Origin: Chloroflexota bacterium
Lineage (GTDB): Bacteria > Chloroflexota > Dehalococcoidia > GIF9 > UBA5629
Direction of reading: 5' to 3'
DNA length: 5,648 nt
NCBI GenBank assembly: GCA_026389655.1
Contig: JAPLHL010000353.1
Location: 1-5,648, forward strand
The notes beneath the pieces were generated by a model. That model ran no database searches and was not told the origin of the DNA. It saw only the letters and a list, made by a program, of their open reading frames with translations. This document shows positions 1 to 5,648 of this stretch, one piece after another. The position numbers were made by a program, and so were the translations under genes. Numbering within the stretch: position 1 is the first letter of the stretch; each line of letters begins with the position of its first letter.

Positions 1-535
1 TTACGGACAGCTTGTTATATATGACCGCGTGAAAGATATGCTTACGCTGAAAGACGGCAGCAAGTACTCTCCAACATACATCGCCAATGCTCTGAAATTC
101 AGCCCGTATATTAAAGATTGCGTGGCCATTGGTGATGAGCATAAGGATTATATTTTTGCCATCGTGGTTATAGACTTTGAATCTGTGGGCCGTTGGGCGG
201 AGAAGAACAGGATACCTTATACAACTCTGACCGACCTGTCACAAAGAGGGGAGGTATATAAGCTTATTGAGCCTGATATTATAAGGGTTAATAAGGTGCT
301 GCCGAAAGCCGCCCAGATCCAAAAATACTTGATACTCTATAAGGAATTCGATGCTGATGAAGGCGAGTTGACCAGGACCAGAAAAGTTCAGCGGTCTTTT
401 ATCGAGCAGCGTTATGCAAATCTTGTAGAAGCTGCCTACGCAGGCAAGGAAGCGGTTGATACTGAAGCTGAAGTCAAATACCGGGACGGTACCATTAGAA
501 AAATCATAACTACAGTAAATATAAGAAGTGTGTAA
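1..535 (+). CDS. AMP-forming acyl-CoA ligase (long-chain type), C-terminal part, 5' end outside window
   Basis: The reading frame is open from base 2, so this is the last 177 residues of a longer protein; the GTG at base 29 is an internal valine codon, not a start. The family activates a carboxylic acid with ATP to an acyl-adenylate and then to the CoA thioester, in the cytoplasm. Visible here are the hinge motif YDRVKDML followed by KDGSKYSP (fragment residues 7-24), where the C-terminal domain begins, and the late motif GELTRTRKVQR (121-131), whose lysine near fragment residue 128 is the expected adenylation lysine. The roughly 45 residues after that motif, ending in NIRSV, are the tail seen in long-chain fatty acyl-CoA synthetase-like members rather than short acetyl-CoA synthetases. 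The stop is only 4 bases before the livH start, so the two are probably translationally coupled. The substrate cannot be read from this fragment, because the acid-binding pocket lies upstream. Confidence 0.9.
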   Translation, partial: YGQLVIYDRVKDMLTLKDGSKYSPTYIANALKFSPYIKDCVAIGDEHKDYIFAIVVIDFESVGRWAEKNRIPYTTLTDLSQRGEVYKLIEPDIIRVNKVLPKAAQIQKYLILYKEFDADEGELTRTRKVQRSFIEQRYANLVEAAYAGKEAVDTEAEVKYRDGTIRKIITTVNIRSV

Positions 536-539
536 CGAT

Positions 540-1451
540 ATGGATATAATGTTTTTTCTGCAATTAGTTCTCTCCGGTCTGTTAATAGGTGGTATATATG
601 CCTTACTGGCCCTTGGTATAGTTCTAATAGTAAAAGCGTCGGGCGTGTTTAACTTTGCCCAGGGAGACATGACTGCCCTTGGTGCATTTGCTGCATGGGG
701 CATCGTCACCTTTTTCAGCGAGAATGGTATGGAATCAATAGCTATCCCTGCCATGATCGTCGGTATCATCATCCTGGCATTTGTACTGGCGTTTATTATC
801 GAACATTTTACATTGAAGCCCCTGATCGGTCAGCCGGTGATTGCGGCGCTGATGTTGACTGTATCACTGGGTATGGTGATTAACGGCTTTGTAGCTATGA
901 CATGGCCTGGACCCGGCCGCGTGTTCCCGCCCATGATCCCCACCGGCGCCATCAAACTGGGCAGCATTTCGCTGTCCGCCGGGAGTTTTTTCAGTTTCAT
1001 AATATGCATGCTTATTTTCGGCGCATTTGTCCTTTTCTTCCAGAAGACGAAACTGGGCCTGGCCATGAGAGGAACATCTGAAGACCAGCAGTTGTCTCAG
1101 AGCGTGGGTATTAAAGTTACTGTGATTTTCCTGGCGTGCTGGTTTATTGCTATGTTGCTTGCAACCGCCAGTGGCGTGCTTGTAGGAAGCATGCAGGTGC
1201 TTGACAGGACTACTCTGGCAGCATTTGGAGCTATAGCATTTCCCGCTGTTTTGCTGGGCGGTATCGAATCGATACCCGGGGCATTGCTGGGAGGCTTGAT
1301 TATTGGTGTCGTTGAGATGCTTTCCGGCGGCTATTTAGATCCGTACCTTGGAGGAGGGGTAGGAAGCGTAATGCCCTTCGTAGTCATGCTTATTATCTTG
1401 ATATTCAAACCCTATGGTTTGTTCGGATACAAACGGATAGAAAGGGTTTAG
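540..1451 (+). CDS. livH: LivH-type branched-chain amino acid/organic acid ABC transporter permease
   Basis: This 303-residue inner-membrane protein is one half of the importer channel, pairing with the LivM-type protein that follows. It opens with the typical LivH N-terminus: a hydrophobic segment with SGLLIGGIYALLALG (residues 12-26), then GVFNFAQGDMTALGAF (35-50). Further hydrophobic spans lie at about 67-88, 99-120, 146-167, 194-216, 228-258 and 275-291. The cytoplasmic coupling-loop region GLAMRGTSEDQQLSQSVGI (173-191) matches the place where LivH proteins contact the ATPase. Length is normal for the family. I chose ATG at 540 over an in-frame GTG at 528, because 540 gives the usual short N-terminus and has a modest AAGAAG site at 523-528; the GTG start would overlap the ligase stop. 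The symbol is given by family; the substrate need not be a branched-chain amino acid. Confidence 0.93.
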   Translation: MDIMFFLQLVLSGLLIGGIYALLALGIVLIVKASGVFNFAQGDMTALGAFAAWGIVTFFSENGMESIAIPAMIVGIIILAFVLAFIIEHFTLKPLIGQPVIAALMLTVSLGMVINGFVAMTWPGPGRVFPPMIPTGAIKLGSISLSAGSFFSFIICMLIFGAFVLFFQKTKLGLAMRGTSEDQQLSQSVGIKVTVIFLACWFIAMLLATASGVLVGSMQVLDRTTLAAFGAIAFPAVLLGGIESIPGALLGGLIIGVVEMLSGGYLDPYLGGGVGSVMPFVVMLIILIFKPYGLFGYKRIERV

Positions 1452-1473
1452 ATAGCACGGGAGAATTTTTCAT

Positions 1474-2529
1474 ATGAAACAGCCATGCGGAACTTTTAAT
1501 ACGAGCTATGCTCAGGAAATGACCATAGCTCGAACACGGTTTCAAATAATTGTTGCTATTGTTGCCGCCGTACTTTTCTTCGGTGCGGCTCCGTTTCTTC
1601 TCAACGCACAGTTGCTGTCTAAAATAAACATTATAGGCATAGTAGTAGTCGGAGCAATCGGGCTCAACATCCTGACAGGTTATTGCGGTCAACTTAATTT
1701 CGGGCAATCTGCATTCCTGGCCATTGGCGCATATATCAGTGCCATGCTATGCAGGCATCTTGGTTGGAACTGGTTTGCTACAGTGCCGGTGGCGGTTGTA
1801 GGGACAGCGCTCATTGGCTTGATATTCGGTCTGCCTTCACTCAGGATCAAAGGCTTCTACATCGCAGTTACTACCATGGCTGCCTTTTTTATCGTAATGT
1901 TTGTTCTGCAACGGGGTGGAACTATAACCGGCGGCATCAATGGTTTGCAGGTTGGTAACGTACAGATAGGCGATTTTGTTTTTGACAACGAACAGAAATT
2001 CTTTTATTTAATCATGTTCTTTGTTGTGTTGGCTGTTTTCTTTGCCAAAAACCTGGTCAGAGGTAGAGTGGGGAGAGCGTTTATAGCCATACGTGACAAT
2101 GACCTGGCTGCGGAGTTGATGGGCATTAACATATTCAAATACAAGCTTTTTGCTTTCATCGCATGCTCGGCCTACGCAGGACTGGCCGGGTCATTGTTTG
2201 CCGCTTACTATGGATATGTCAGCGCTGACCAGTTTACCTTCTCTGAATCTATCTGGTATATAGGCTATATCATTGTGGGTGGGTTGGGCTCAATCACCGG
2301 TACGATCTTTGGAGTGGTATTTCTGAAAGTTGTGGAATTCATTCTCAGGGGAATAGGTCCCGCGATATCTGATATGTTGCCTGCAATAGGAGTTTCATTT
2401 CTTTCAAGCTCGCTTGTTATGGTATTTGGCCTTATTATTATTCTCTTTCTTATTTTCGAGCCGAGGGGCATATGGCACAGGTGGGAACTGGCTAAGGCTT
2501 CCATACGTTTCTGGCCATTCACATATTAG
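1474..2529 (+). CDS. livM: LivM-type branched-chain amino acid/organic acid ABC transporter permease
   Basis: This 351-residue inner-membrane protein is the second channel subunit. The core shows GLNILTGYCGQLNFGQSAFLAIGAY (split here as GLNILTGYCG, 63-72, and QLNFGQSAFLAIGAY, 73-87), the hallmark of LivM. After it come LPSLRIKGFYIAVTTMAAFF (120-139) and the coupling loop GRAFIAIRDNDLAAELMGI (200-218), followed by the AYAGLAGSLFA helix (234-244). Hydrophobic segments also lie at about 23-43, 50-67, 101-119, 177-191, 224-244, 258-290 and 308-328. The start at ATG 1474 has a GGGAGAA site (1459-1465) eight bases upstream. An internal ATG at codon 16 is possible, but the sequence before it (CGTFNTSYAQ) resembles, from memory, a conserved N-terminus of LivM proteins in ligase-linked clusters, so I keep the longer form. 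It sits 22 bases after livH. Confidence 0.93.
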   Translation: MKQPCGTFNTSYAQEMTIARTRFQIIVAIVAAVLFFGAAPFLLNAQLLSKINIIGIVVVGAIGLNILTGYCGQLNFGQSAFLAIGAYISAMLCRHLGWNWFATVPVAVVGTALIGLIFGLPSLRIKGFYIAVTTMAAFFIVMFVLQRGGTITGGINGLQVGNVQIGDFVFDNEQKFFYLIMFFVVLAVFFAKNLVRGRVGRAFIAIRDNDLAAELMGINIFKYKLFAFIACSAYAGLAGSLFAAYYGYVSADQFTFSESIWYIGYIIVGGLGSITGTIFGVVFLKVVEFILRGIGPAISDMLPAIGVSFLSSSLVMVFGLIIILFLIFEPRGIWHRWELAKASIRFWPFTY

Positions 2530-2538
2530 TGAAAATAC

Positions 2539-2546
2539 AGGAGGTG
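2539..2546 (+). promoter_or_regulatory. Orphan strong Shine-Dalgarno-like site after livM
   Basis: AGGAGGTG lies ten bases after the livM stop, about 58 bases before the next gene, and has no ATG or GTG start at a usable distance behind it. In suitable positions there are only CTG at 2550, which would give an 11-codon peptide ending at TAA 2583-2585, and TTG at 2560 (a 10-codon peptide), which is rather far away. It may be a decayed gene start, a leader peptide or chance. Confidence 0.35.
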
Positions 2547-2592
2547 ATACTGGATAATATTGAATGCTGCAGGATCAATTGGTAATACATAA

Positions 2593-2601
2593 AAGGAGGA
2601 G
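2593..2601 (+). promoter_or_regulatory. Strong ribosome binding site of the substrate-binding protein gene
   Basis: AAGGAGGAG is a near-perfect Shine-Dalgarno sequence, with its GGAGG core four bases before ATG 2604. It is the best site in the window and fits the need for the binding protein to be made in excess over the membrane subunits. It also fixes the start of that gene. Confidence 0.8.
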
Positions 2602-2603
2602 CA

Positions 2604-3938
2604 ATGAAAAAATTCAGTTTGGGTTTAGGTTTATTTCTTACAGTTGTACTTGTCGTGACCATTTTTGCAGGATGCGCTGCTGCGCCTAAGGCAGAAGCGC
2701 CCAAGCAGACGAATGTTACGTTTCGCTTAATCAACCTTGGCGATGCCAGCGGCCCTTATGCTGTGACCATCGGTCCGCAACTTGATGGCGCCAAAGATTA
2801 CGCTGCCTGGGCCAATAGTACCAATTATCTGCCGGGCGTTACGCTTGACATCAGGTCATATGACCATGGTATGAAGGCGGAATCCGCAGTGGCCCTTTAC
2901 AAAGAGGCAGTAACCGGTACTCCCACACCTGTTATTACCAATGGCGGTCTTTGGAGCGACGTAGCCCCCACACTGGGCGGCTTCGCCAAGCAGAACAAAA
3001 TACCCATCATCGATGCAACAGCCTTAAGGGCAGCTGTCATACCGCCCGGGTGGTTCTTCGGTTACCAGCCGAGCTACGAAGGACAGGTTGGCGCCTATGT
3101 CAACTGGATAGTCGACAATTGGAAAGCTGACAGCAATATTCCCTGGATCAAGACACACTACCAGAACAGGAAACCCAGGCTCGCCCTTGTATCCTGGGAC
3201 ATAGCGCTTGGCCATGCCAACGAGTCGGCGGAAGCTAAATGCTATGCAATCTCAAAGGGCGTAGAATGGGTTGGCGCTGAATATGTTCCCCTGACGGTCG
3301 GCGATGTAACCCCCCAGCTTACCAGGTTGAAGGACAAAGTTGATTTCATTTATATTGGCATGTTCGGGTCAGCCTGGCAGGCGGTCCTCAAGAAAGCTGC
3401 CGAACTGGGCATGCGTGACCAGTTCATAGACGTTGGTACCTCCTATTTCTCCCCGCCGGAGATTGCCAAGTTTACTCCTGACCTGGTGAATAACAATGGC
3501 TGTCTGGCCATTTTTGAGGGAGATTGGAATAAGTATCCCAAGTATCTCTCGGATGCACAGGCCAAGACCAAGTATCCCAAAGAGTTCGGGTCTTATGCGG
3601 TTGGCTGGTTCTGGGGTGACCTGGCTACCGAGGCCCTCAGGCAGACAATCAACAGGGTCGGCATAGACAAAGTAACCGGTCAGACCGTTTATGACACCCT
3701 TTGCGCAGGTGGTATCACCAAATTCAAGCCCATGATCGCCTGCAATACTATCTCCTGGGCCAATAACTCTAGTAAGGTAAAGATGGACGGCGGCGACTCG
3801 GTAACTATCCACATCGTTTCAGGCTATGATAAGAGCATTGCCGCAGCCGATACCTATACGGTATATATAAACACACCTGAGGTATCTATCCCGGCACTGT
3901 TGCCCGGCGGCAAAGACGTACCCGCTGGTTGCAAATAG
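2604..3938 (+). CDS. Substrate-binding lipoprotein of the Liv-type ABC importer (Peripla_BP_6 family)
   Basis: This 444-residue protein captures the substrate outside the inner membrane and delivers it to LivH/LivM. It has a lipoprotein signal peptide: MKK, a hydrophobic stretch (5-20) and lipobox FAGC with lipidated Cys24, then an Ala/Pro/Lys-rich linker (25-36). The mature part has the two-lobed type I periplasmic-binding-protein pattern. An early ligand loop GDASGPYAVTIGPQLDGAKDYAAWAN covers residues 47-71 in two parts (GDASGPYAVT, then IGPQLDGAKDYAAWAN). NKIPIID (131-137) is a typical strand, and PRLALVSWD (191-199) starts the second lobe. DFIYIGMFGSAWQAVLKKAAELGM (247-270, read as DFIYIGMFGS and AWQAVLKKAAELGM) is a further core element. 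It is longer than classical LivJ/LivK (about 370) and rich in Trp and Tyr, with five extra cysteines (213, 300, 367, 380, 443). This agrees with, but does not prove, a hydrophobic or aromatic ligand. Its position between the permeases and LivF supports the assignment. Confidence 0.92.
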   Translation: MKKFSLGLGLFLTVVLVVTIFAGCAAAPKAEAPKQTNVTFRLINLGDASGPYAVTIGPQLDGAKDYAAWANSTNYLPGVTLDIRSYDHGMKAESAVALYKEAVTGTPTPVITNGGLWSDVAPTLGGFAKQNKIPIIDATALRAAVIPPGWFFGYQPSYEGQVGAYVNWIVDNWKADSNIPWIKTHYQNRKPRLALVSWDIALGHANESAEAKCYAISKGVEWVGAEYVPLTVGDVTPQLTRLKDKVDFIYIGMFGSAWQAVLKKAAELGMRDQFIDVGTSYFSPPEIAKFTPDLVNNNGCLAIFEGDWNKYPKYLSDAQAKTKYPKEFGSYAVGWFWGDLATEALRQTINRVGIDKVTGQTVYDTLCAGGITKFKPMIACNTISWANNSSKVKMDGGDSVTIHIVSGYDKSIAAADTYTVYINTPEVSIPALLPGGKDVPAGCK

Positions 3939-3951
3939 TACGTAAATAGTG

Positions 3952-3980
3952 GTGTGGGGGACCGGCCCGGTCCCCCACAC
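3952..3980 (+). terminator. Perfect GC-rich hairpin between the binding-protein and livF genes (terminator-like or mRNA-stabilising)
   Basis: GTGTGGGGGACCG (3952-3964) is followed by GCC and then its exact reverse complement CGGTCCCCCACAC (3968-3980). This gives a 13-pair stem with a three-base loop. AGTG (3948-3951, read with the adjoining G) and CACT (3983-3986) can extend it past a two-base bulge. It starts 13 bases after the stop of the binding-protein gene. No run of T follows directly (the next bases are ATCACTTGCG), so it is not a textbook intrinsic terminator. Such hairpins after binding-protein genes often protect the upstream mRNA and lower expression downstream. Either role, or partial termination, would fit; the structure is certain, its function inferred. 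Confidence 0.65.
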
Positions 3981-4016
3981 ATCACTTGCGAATTTGTCAT
4001 TTTATGGTTGGTAATA

Positions 4017-4805
4017 ATGTTAAAAGTAAATAATATTGAAGTTGTATACAGTAATGTGATCCTGACTCTCAGGGGTGTCTCACTCAATGTGCCGGATGGC
4101 AAGTTAGTCACTGTAGTAGGTGCCAATGGCGCCGGTAAAAGCACTACGTTAAAAGCTATTTCGGGCCTGCTCAAAACCGAACTCGGGGAAGTCACGCACG
4201 GAAATATAGAATATGACGGTGTGCCAATCCAGAAAAAATCCCCTCAGGAAATAGCCGGTATGGGAATAATACAAATACAGGAGGGGAGGCGGCTTTTTGC
4301 GCATCTAACCACTGAAGAAAATTTGAAATTGGGAGCATATTTGAGAGATAATTCCACTTTGAAGCGACAGTTGGAAATGGTATACCGCCATTTTCCGAGG
4401 GTAAAAGATCTCAGGAATAATACGAGTGGATATTTATCAGGTGGTGAGCAGCAGATGCTTGTGATAGGCAGGGGCCTTATGTCCCAGCCAAAAATAATGC
4501 TTATCGACGAAGCTTCGCTCGGCCTGTCTCCCATTATGGCGCAATCATTGTTTGAAGCCATCGTAAATATTAACAGGGAAGAAAAGATCGGTATGCTGGT
4601 TGTTGAACAAAATGTACTGGCTGCCTTAAAAATTGCGGAATATGGTTATGTCATGGAGAATGGACGTGTTGTGTTGGACGGACCGACTGAAAAGCTGAGG
4701 GAAAATCCTGACATTAAGGAATTTTATTTGGGATTGGGCAAGAAGGATGCCCAGAAAAGCTATCGCGAGGTAAAACACTACAAACGCAGAAAAAGGTGGC
4801 TTTAA
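4017..4805 (+). CDS. livF: LivF-type ABC transporter ATP-binding protein
   Basis: This 262-residue cytoplasmic ATPase drives the LivH/LivM channel. Motifs in order: Walker A GANGAGKS (35-42), Q-loop region IQIQEGRRLFAHLTTEENL (85-103), signature LSGGEQQML (140-148), Walker B with catalytic Glu in IMLIDEASLGLSP (160-172), and the switch region LVVEQNV (194-200), where LivF proteins carry Gln instead of His. EGRRLF and VEQN separate LivF from LivG. The Q-loop reads IQEGR where classical LivF has VPEGR. The C-terminus ends in a strongly basic tail, YREVKHYKRRKRWL (249-262), beyond the usual LivF end. I chose ATG 4017; the frame is open back to GTG 3954, but those 21 extra residues would start inside the hairpin and are not family-like. 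The Shine-Dalgarno site is poor (only GGTTGG-like bases), so LivF may be made at lower levels than the binding protein. LivG is missing from the window. Confidence 0.94.
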   Translation: MLKVNNIEVVYSNVILTLRGVSLNVPDGKLVTVVGANGAGKSTTLKAISGLLKTELGEVTHGNIEYDGVPIQKKSPQEIAGMGIIQIQEGRRLFAHLTTEENLKLGAYLRDNSTLKRQLEMVYRHFPRVKDLRNNTSGYLSGGEQQMLVIGRGLMSQPKIMLIDEASLGLSPIMAQSLFEAIVNINREEKIGMLVVEQNVLAALKIAEYGYVMENGRVVLDGPTEKLRENPDIKEFYLGLGKKDAQKSYREVKHYKRRKRWL

Positions 4806-4828
4806 TTTATTCAAGCTGATTAAATGGT

Positions 4829-4851
4829 CCGCTCCGGTATTTTGCCGGCGG
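4829..4851 (+). other. Weak hairpin in the livF to CrtC-like gene spacer
   Basis: CCGC (4829-4832), a two-base bulge, CGG (4835-4837), loop TATTTTG, and CCG-GCGG (4845-4851) can pair over seven base pairs. There is no T-run after it. It could weaken read-through or be chance; the rest of the 85-base spacer shows nothing else apart from the possible promoter listed separately. Confidence 0.25.
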
Positions 4852-4868
4852 GTTGTACGTGATATATT
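4842..4868 (+). promoter_or_regulatory. Possible weak promoter for the CrtC-like gene
   Basis: TGATATATT (4860-4868) fits an extended -10 element (TG, one base, TATATT). A poor -35 candidate, TTGCCG (4842-4847), lies 15 bases before it. Transcription would begin near 4875, just ahead of the AGGGG ribosome site (4876-4880), leaving a very short leader. The match is weak, and AT-rich spacers often produce such strings by chance. Confidence 0.22.
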
Positions 4869-4890
4869 AAAAAAAAGGGGAAATTGAAGA

Positions 4891-5648
4891 ATGCAGAGAC
4901 CAACAACAACTTACACTGATCGTGATGATGGCTTACATCCATATAGTAATCCGGATTATTCCGAATGGTGGTACCTGGACTGCCGCTTTGATAACGGGTA
5001 TTCCTGTGTGCTCACCTGGCACTGGCTAAACCAATTTATTAAGCCGCATATCCCTACAATTCAGATTTTTACTTATACCCCGGAAGGTAAGCGATACGTC
5101 GGCATGGAAGCTGTAGACCCCAAGGATTGTCATGCCAGCGAGAAAATATGCGATGTCAAAATGGGAAGCAGCTACCTGAAGCAGGAAGGCAAGGTTTACA
5201 AAATGGCTATGCACAGCAAGGGTATTGGTTGTGAGCTTACATTTGAGGGCACAGTGCCCGGCTGGAAGCATGGCGATGGTTTAATGTTGCCTGCGGATAA
5301 AACTGACATTATCGAAGGATGGGTTATAGCCTGCCCGCGTGCGAAGGTAAAAGGCAAATTATTTATCAAAGACCAGGTTATAGATGTCAAAGGTAATGGT
5401 TATCAGGACCATAGTTGGGGAAATGCCAGCCTGTATGATGTCTTTGCCGGATGGTACTGGGGCAGGTTGAATGATCCTGAATACACAATCATTTTTTCTT
5501 ATATTGAGGATTTGGCAGGAAACTGGTTGCCCAGCCTTTATATTGCGGATAAACATTCAACCTTGTTGGAGACCAATCAATATAAATTTACTGTGGAAAA
5601 AGAAGAGACTGACCCGAAAACTGGAGAGAAGTACGCCAGAATAATATC
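4891..5648 (+). CDS. CrtC/AttH-like lipocalin-fold protein (carotenoid 1,2-hydratase family), N-terminal part, 3' end outside window
   Basis: The frame is open from ATG 4891 to the window end, giving 252 codons with no stop. An AGGGG site (4876-4880) lies ten bases upstream. The N-terminus has no signal peptide or membrane span, so the protein is probably cytoplasmic. Motifs that point to the CrtC/AttH family are SEWWYLDCRFDNG (24-36) and above all GNGYQDHSWGN (168-178), close to the G-x-GYxDHxWG motif of that family, followed by WYWGRL (188-193). The family has two lipocalin-like beta-barrel domains; known relatives include carotenoid 1,2-hydratase, and the fold is also used by some cyclase-like enzymes of secondary metabolism. 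Usual length is about 330-380 residues, so roughly the last quarter to third is missing. It lies 85 bases after livF in the same direction, so it may be the last or next gene of the operon. The reaction is unknown; no carotenoid genes are visible, so I would not call it crtC. Confidence 0.75.
   Translation, partial: MQRPTTTYTDRDDGLHPYSNPDYSEWWYLDCRFDNGYSCVLTWHWLNQFIKPHIPTIQIFTYTPEGKRYVGMEAVDPKDCHASEKICDVKMGSSYLKQEGKVYKMAMHSKGIGCELTFEGTVPGWKHGDGLMLPADKTDIIEGWVIACPRAKVKGKLFIKDQVIDVKGNGYQDHSWGNASLYDVFAGWYWGRLNDPEYTIIFSYIEDLAGNWLPSLYIADKHSTLLETNQYKFTVEKEETDPKTGEKYARII

Noticed and set aside
29..31. GTG as a possible start of a 168-residue protein
   Set aside because: The frame is open upstream to the window edge and the upstream residues YGQLVIYDR complete the ligase hinge motif, so the gene starts before the window.
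239..772. Minus-strand open frame of 177 codons across the ligase end and livH start
   Set aside because: It lies opposite two well-supported genes, shows no recognisable motif and has no independent support; other minus-strand frames in the window are rejected for the same reason.
2560..2588. TTGAAT and TAATAC with a 17-base gap before the binding-protein gene
   Set aside because: The -10 match is too poor, and the spacing within an evident operon does not require a promoter.
3933..3950. Direct repeat AAATAGT at 3933-3939 and 3944-3950 around the stop of the binding-protein gene
   Set aside because: Only seven bases and AT-rich, with no third copy or associated element; probably chance.
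3954..4016. Longer livF start at GTG 3954 adding 21 residues
   Set aside because: The extra part is encoded inside the hairpin, has no ribosome site and is unlike LivF N-termini, while the protein from ATG 4017 begins as the family does.
3986..4017. Promoter-like TTGCGA with GGTAAT before livF
   Set aside because: Both boxes match poorly and transcription would start at or after the livF start codon.
1..5648. CRISPR arrays, insertion sequences, tRNA or rRNA genes, toxin-antitoxin or defence genes
   Set aside because: I saw no regularly spaced repeats, terminal inverted repeats, transposase motifs or RNA-gene signatures; nearly all of the window is filled by the six co-directional genes.

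Overview
The window looks like part of a single operon on the + strand of a free-living bacterium. It encodes most of a branched-chain-amino-acid-type (HAAT/Liv family) ABC importer, set between an acyl-CoA ligase and a lipocalin-like CrtC-family protein. All six genes run in the same direction, with gaps of 4, 22, 74, 78 and 85 bases. Base composition looks balanced, Shine-Dalgarno sites are of the ordinary bacterial kind, and the substrate-binding protein is a lipoprotein. From memory, a long-chain-type acyl-CoA ligase next to livH/livM is common in anaerobic or aromatic- and lipid-degrading lineages such as Desulfobacterota, Chloroflexota (Dehalococcoidia) and syntrophic Firmicutes. I cannot place the organism more exactly than that.

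Layout: (1) 1-535, the C-terminal part of an AMP-forming acyl-CoA ligase that begins before the window. (2) 540-1451, LivH-type permease. (3) 1474-2529, LivM-type permease. (4) 2530-2603, a short spacer with an unused-looking Shine-Dalgarno sequence and then the strong site of the next gene. (5) 2604-3938, a lipoprotein substrate-binding protein. (6) 3952-3980, a near-perfect GC-rich hairpin. (7) 4017-4805, LivF-type ATPase. (8) 4806-4890, a spacer with a weak hairpin and a possible extended -10 element. (9) 4891 to the end, the N-terminal 252 codons of a CrtC/AttH-like lipocalin-fold protein whose end is outside the window.

How the parts fit: the lipoprotein would capture a substrate outside the membrane, LivH and LivM form the channel, and LivF powers it together with a LivG partner. 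No LivG is present here; it is expected just upstream of the ligase. The ligase would convert an imported carboxylic acid to its CoA thioester as it enters the cell. This suggests the importer carries an organic acid (fatty, aromatic or terpenoid) rather than a branched-chain amino acid. The CrtC-like protein belongs to a fold family whose studied members hydrate or cyclise unsaturated hydrophobic molecules, so it could act on the same substrate. That last link is inference. I found no mobile elements, CRISPR arrays, tRNA or rRNA genes. The importer itself is a known type; the least expected parts are the CrtC-like partner and the intergenic hairpin.
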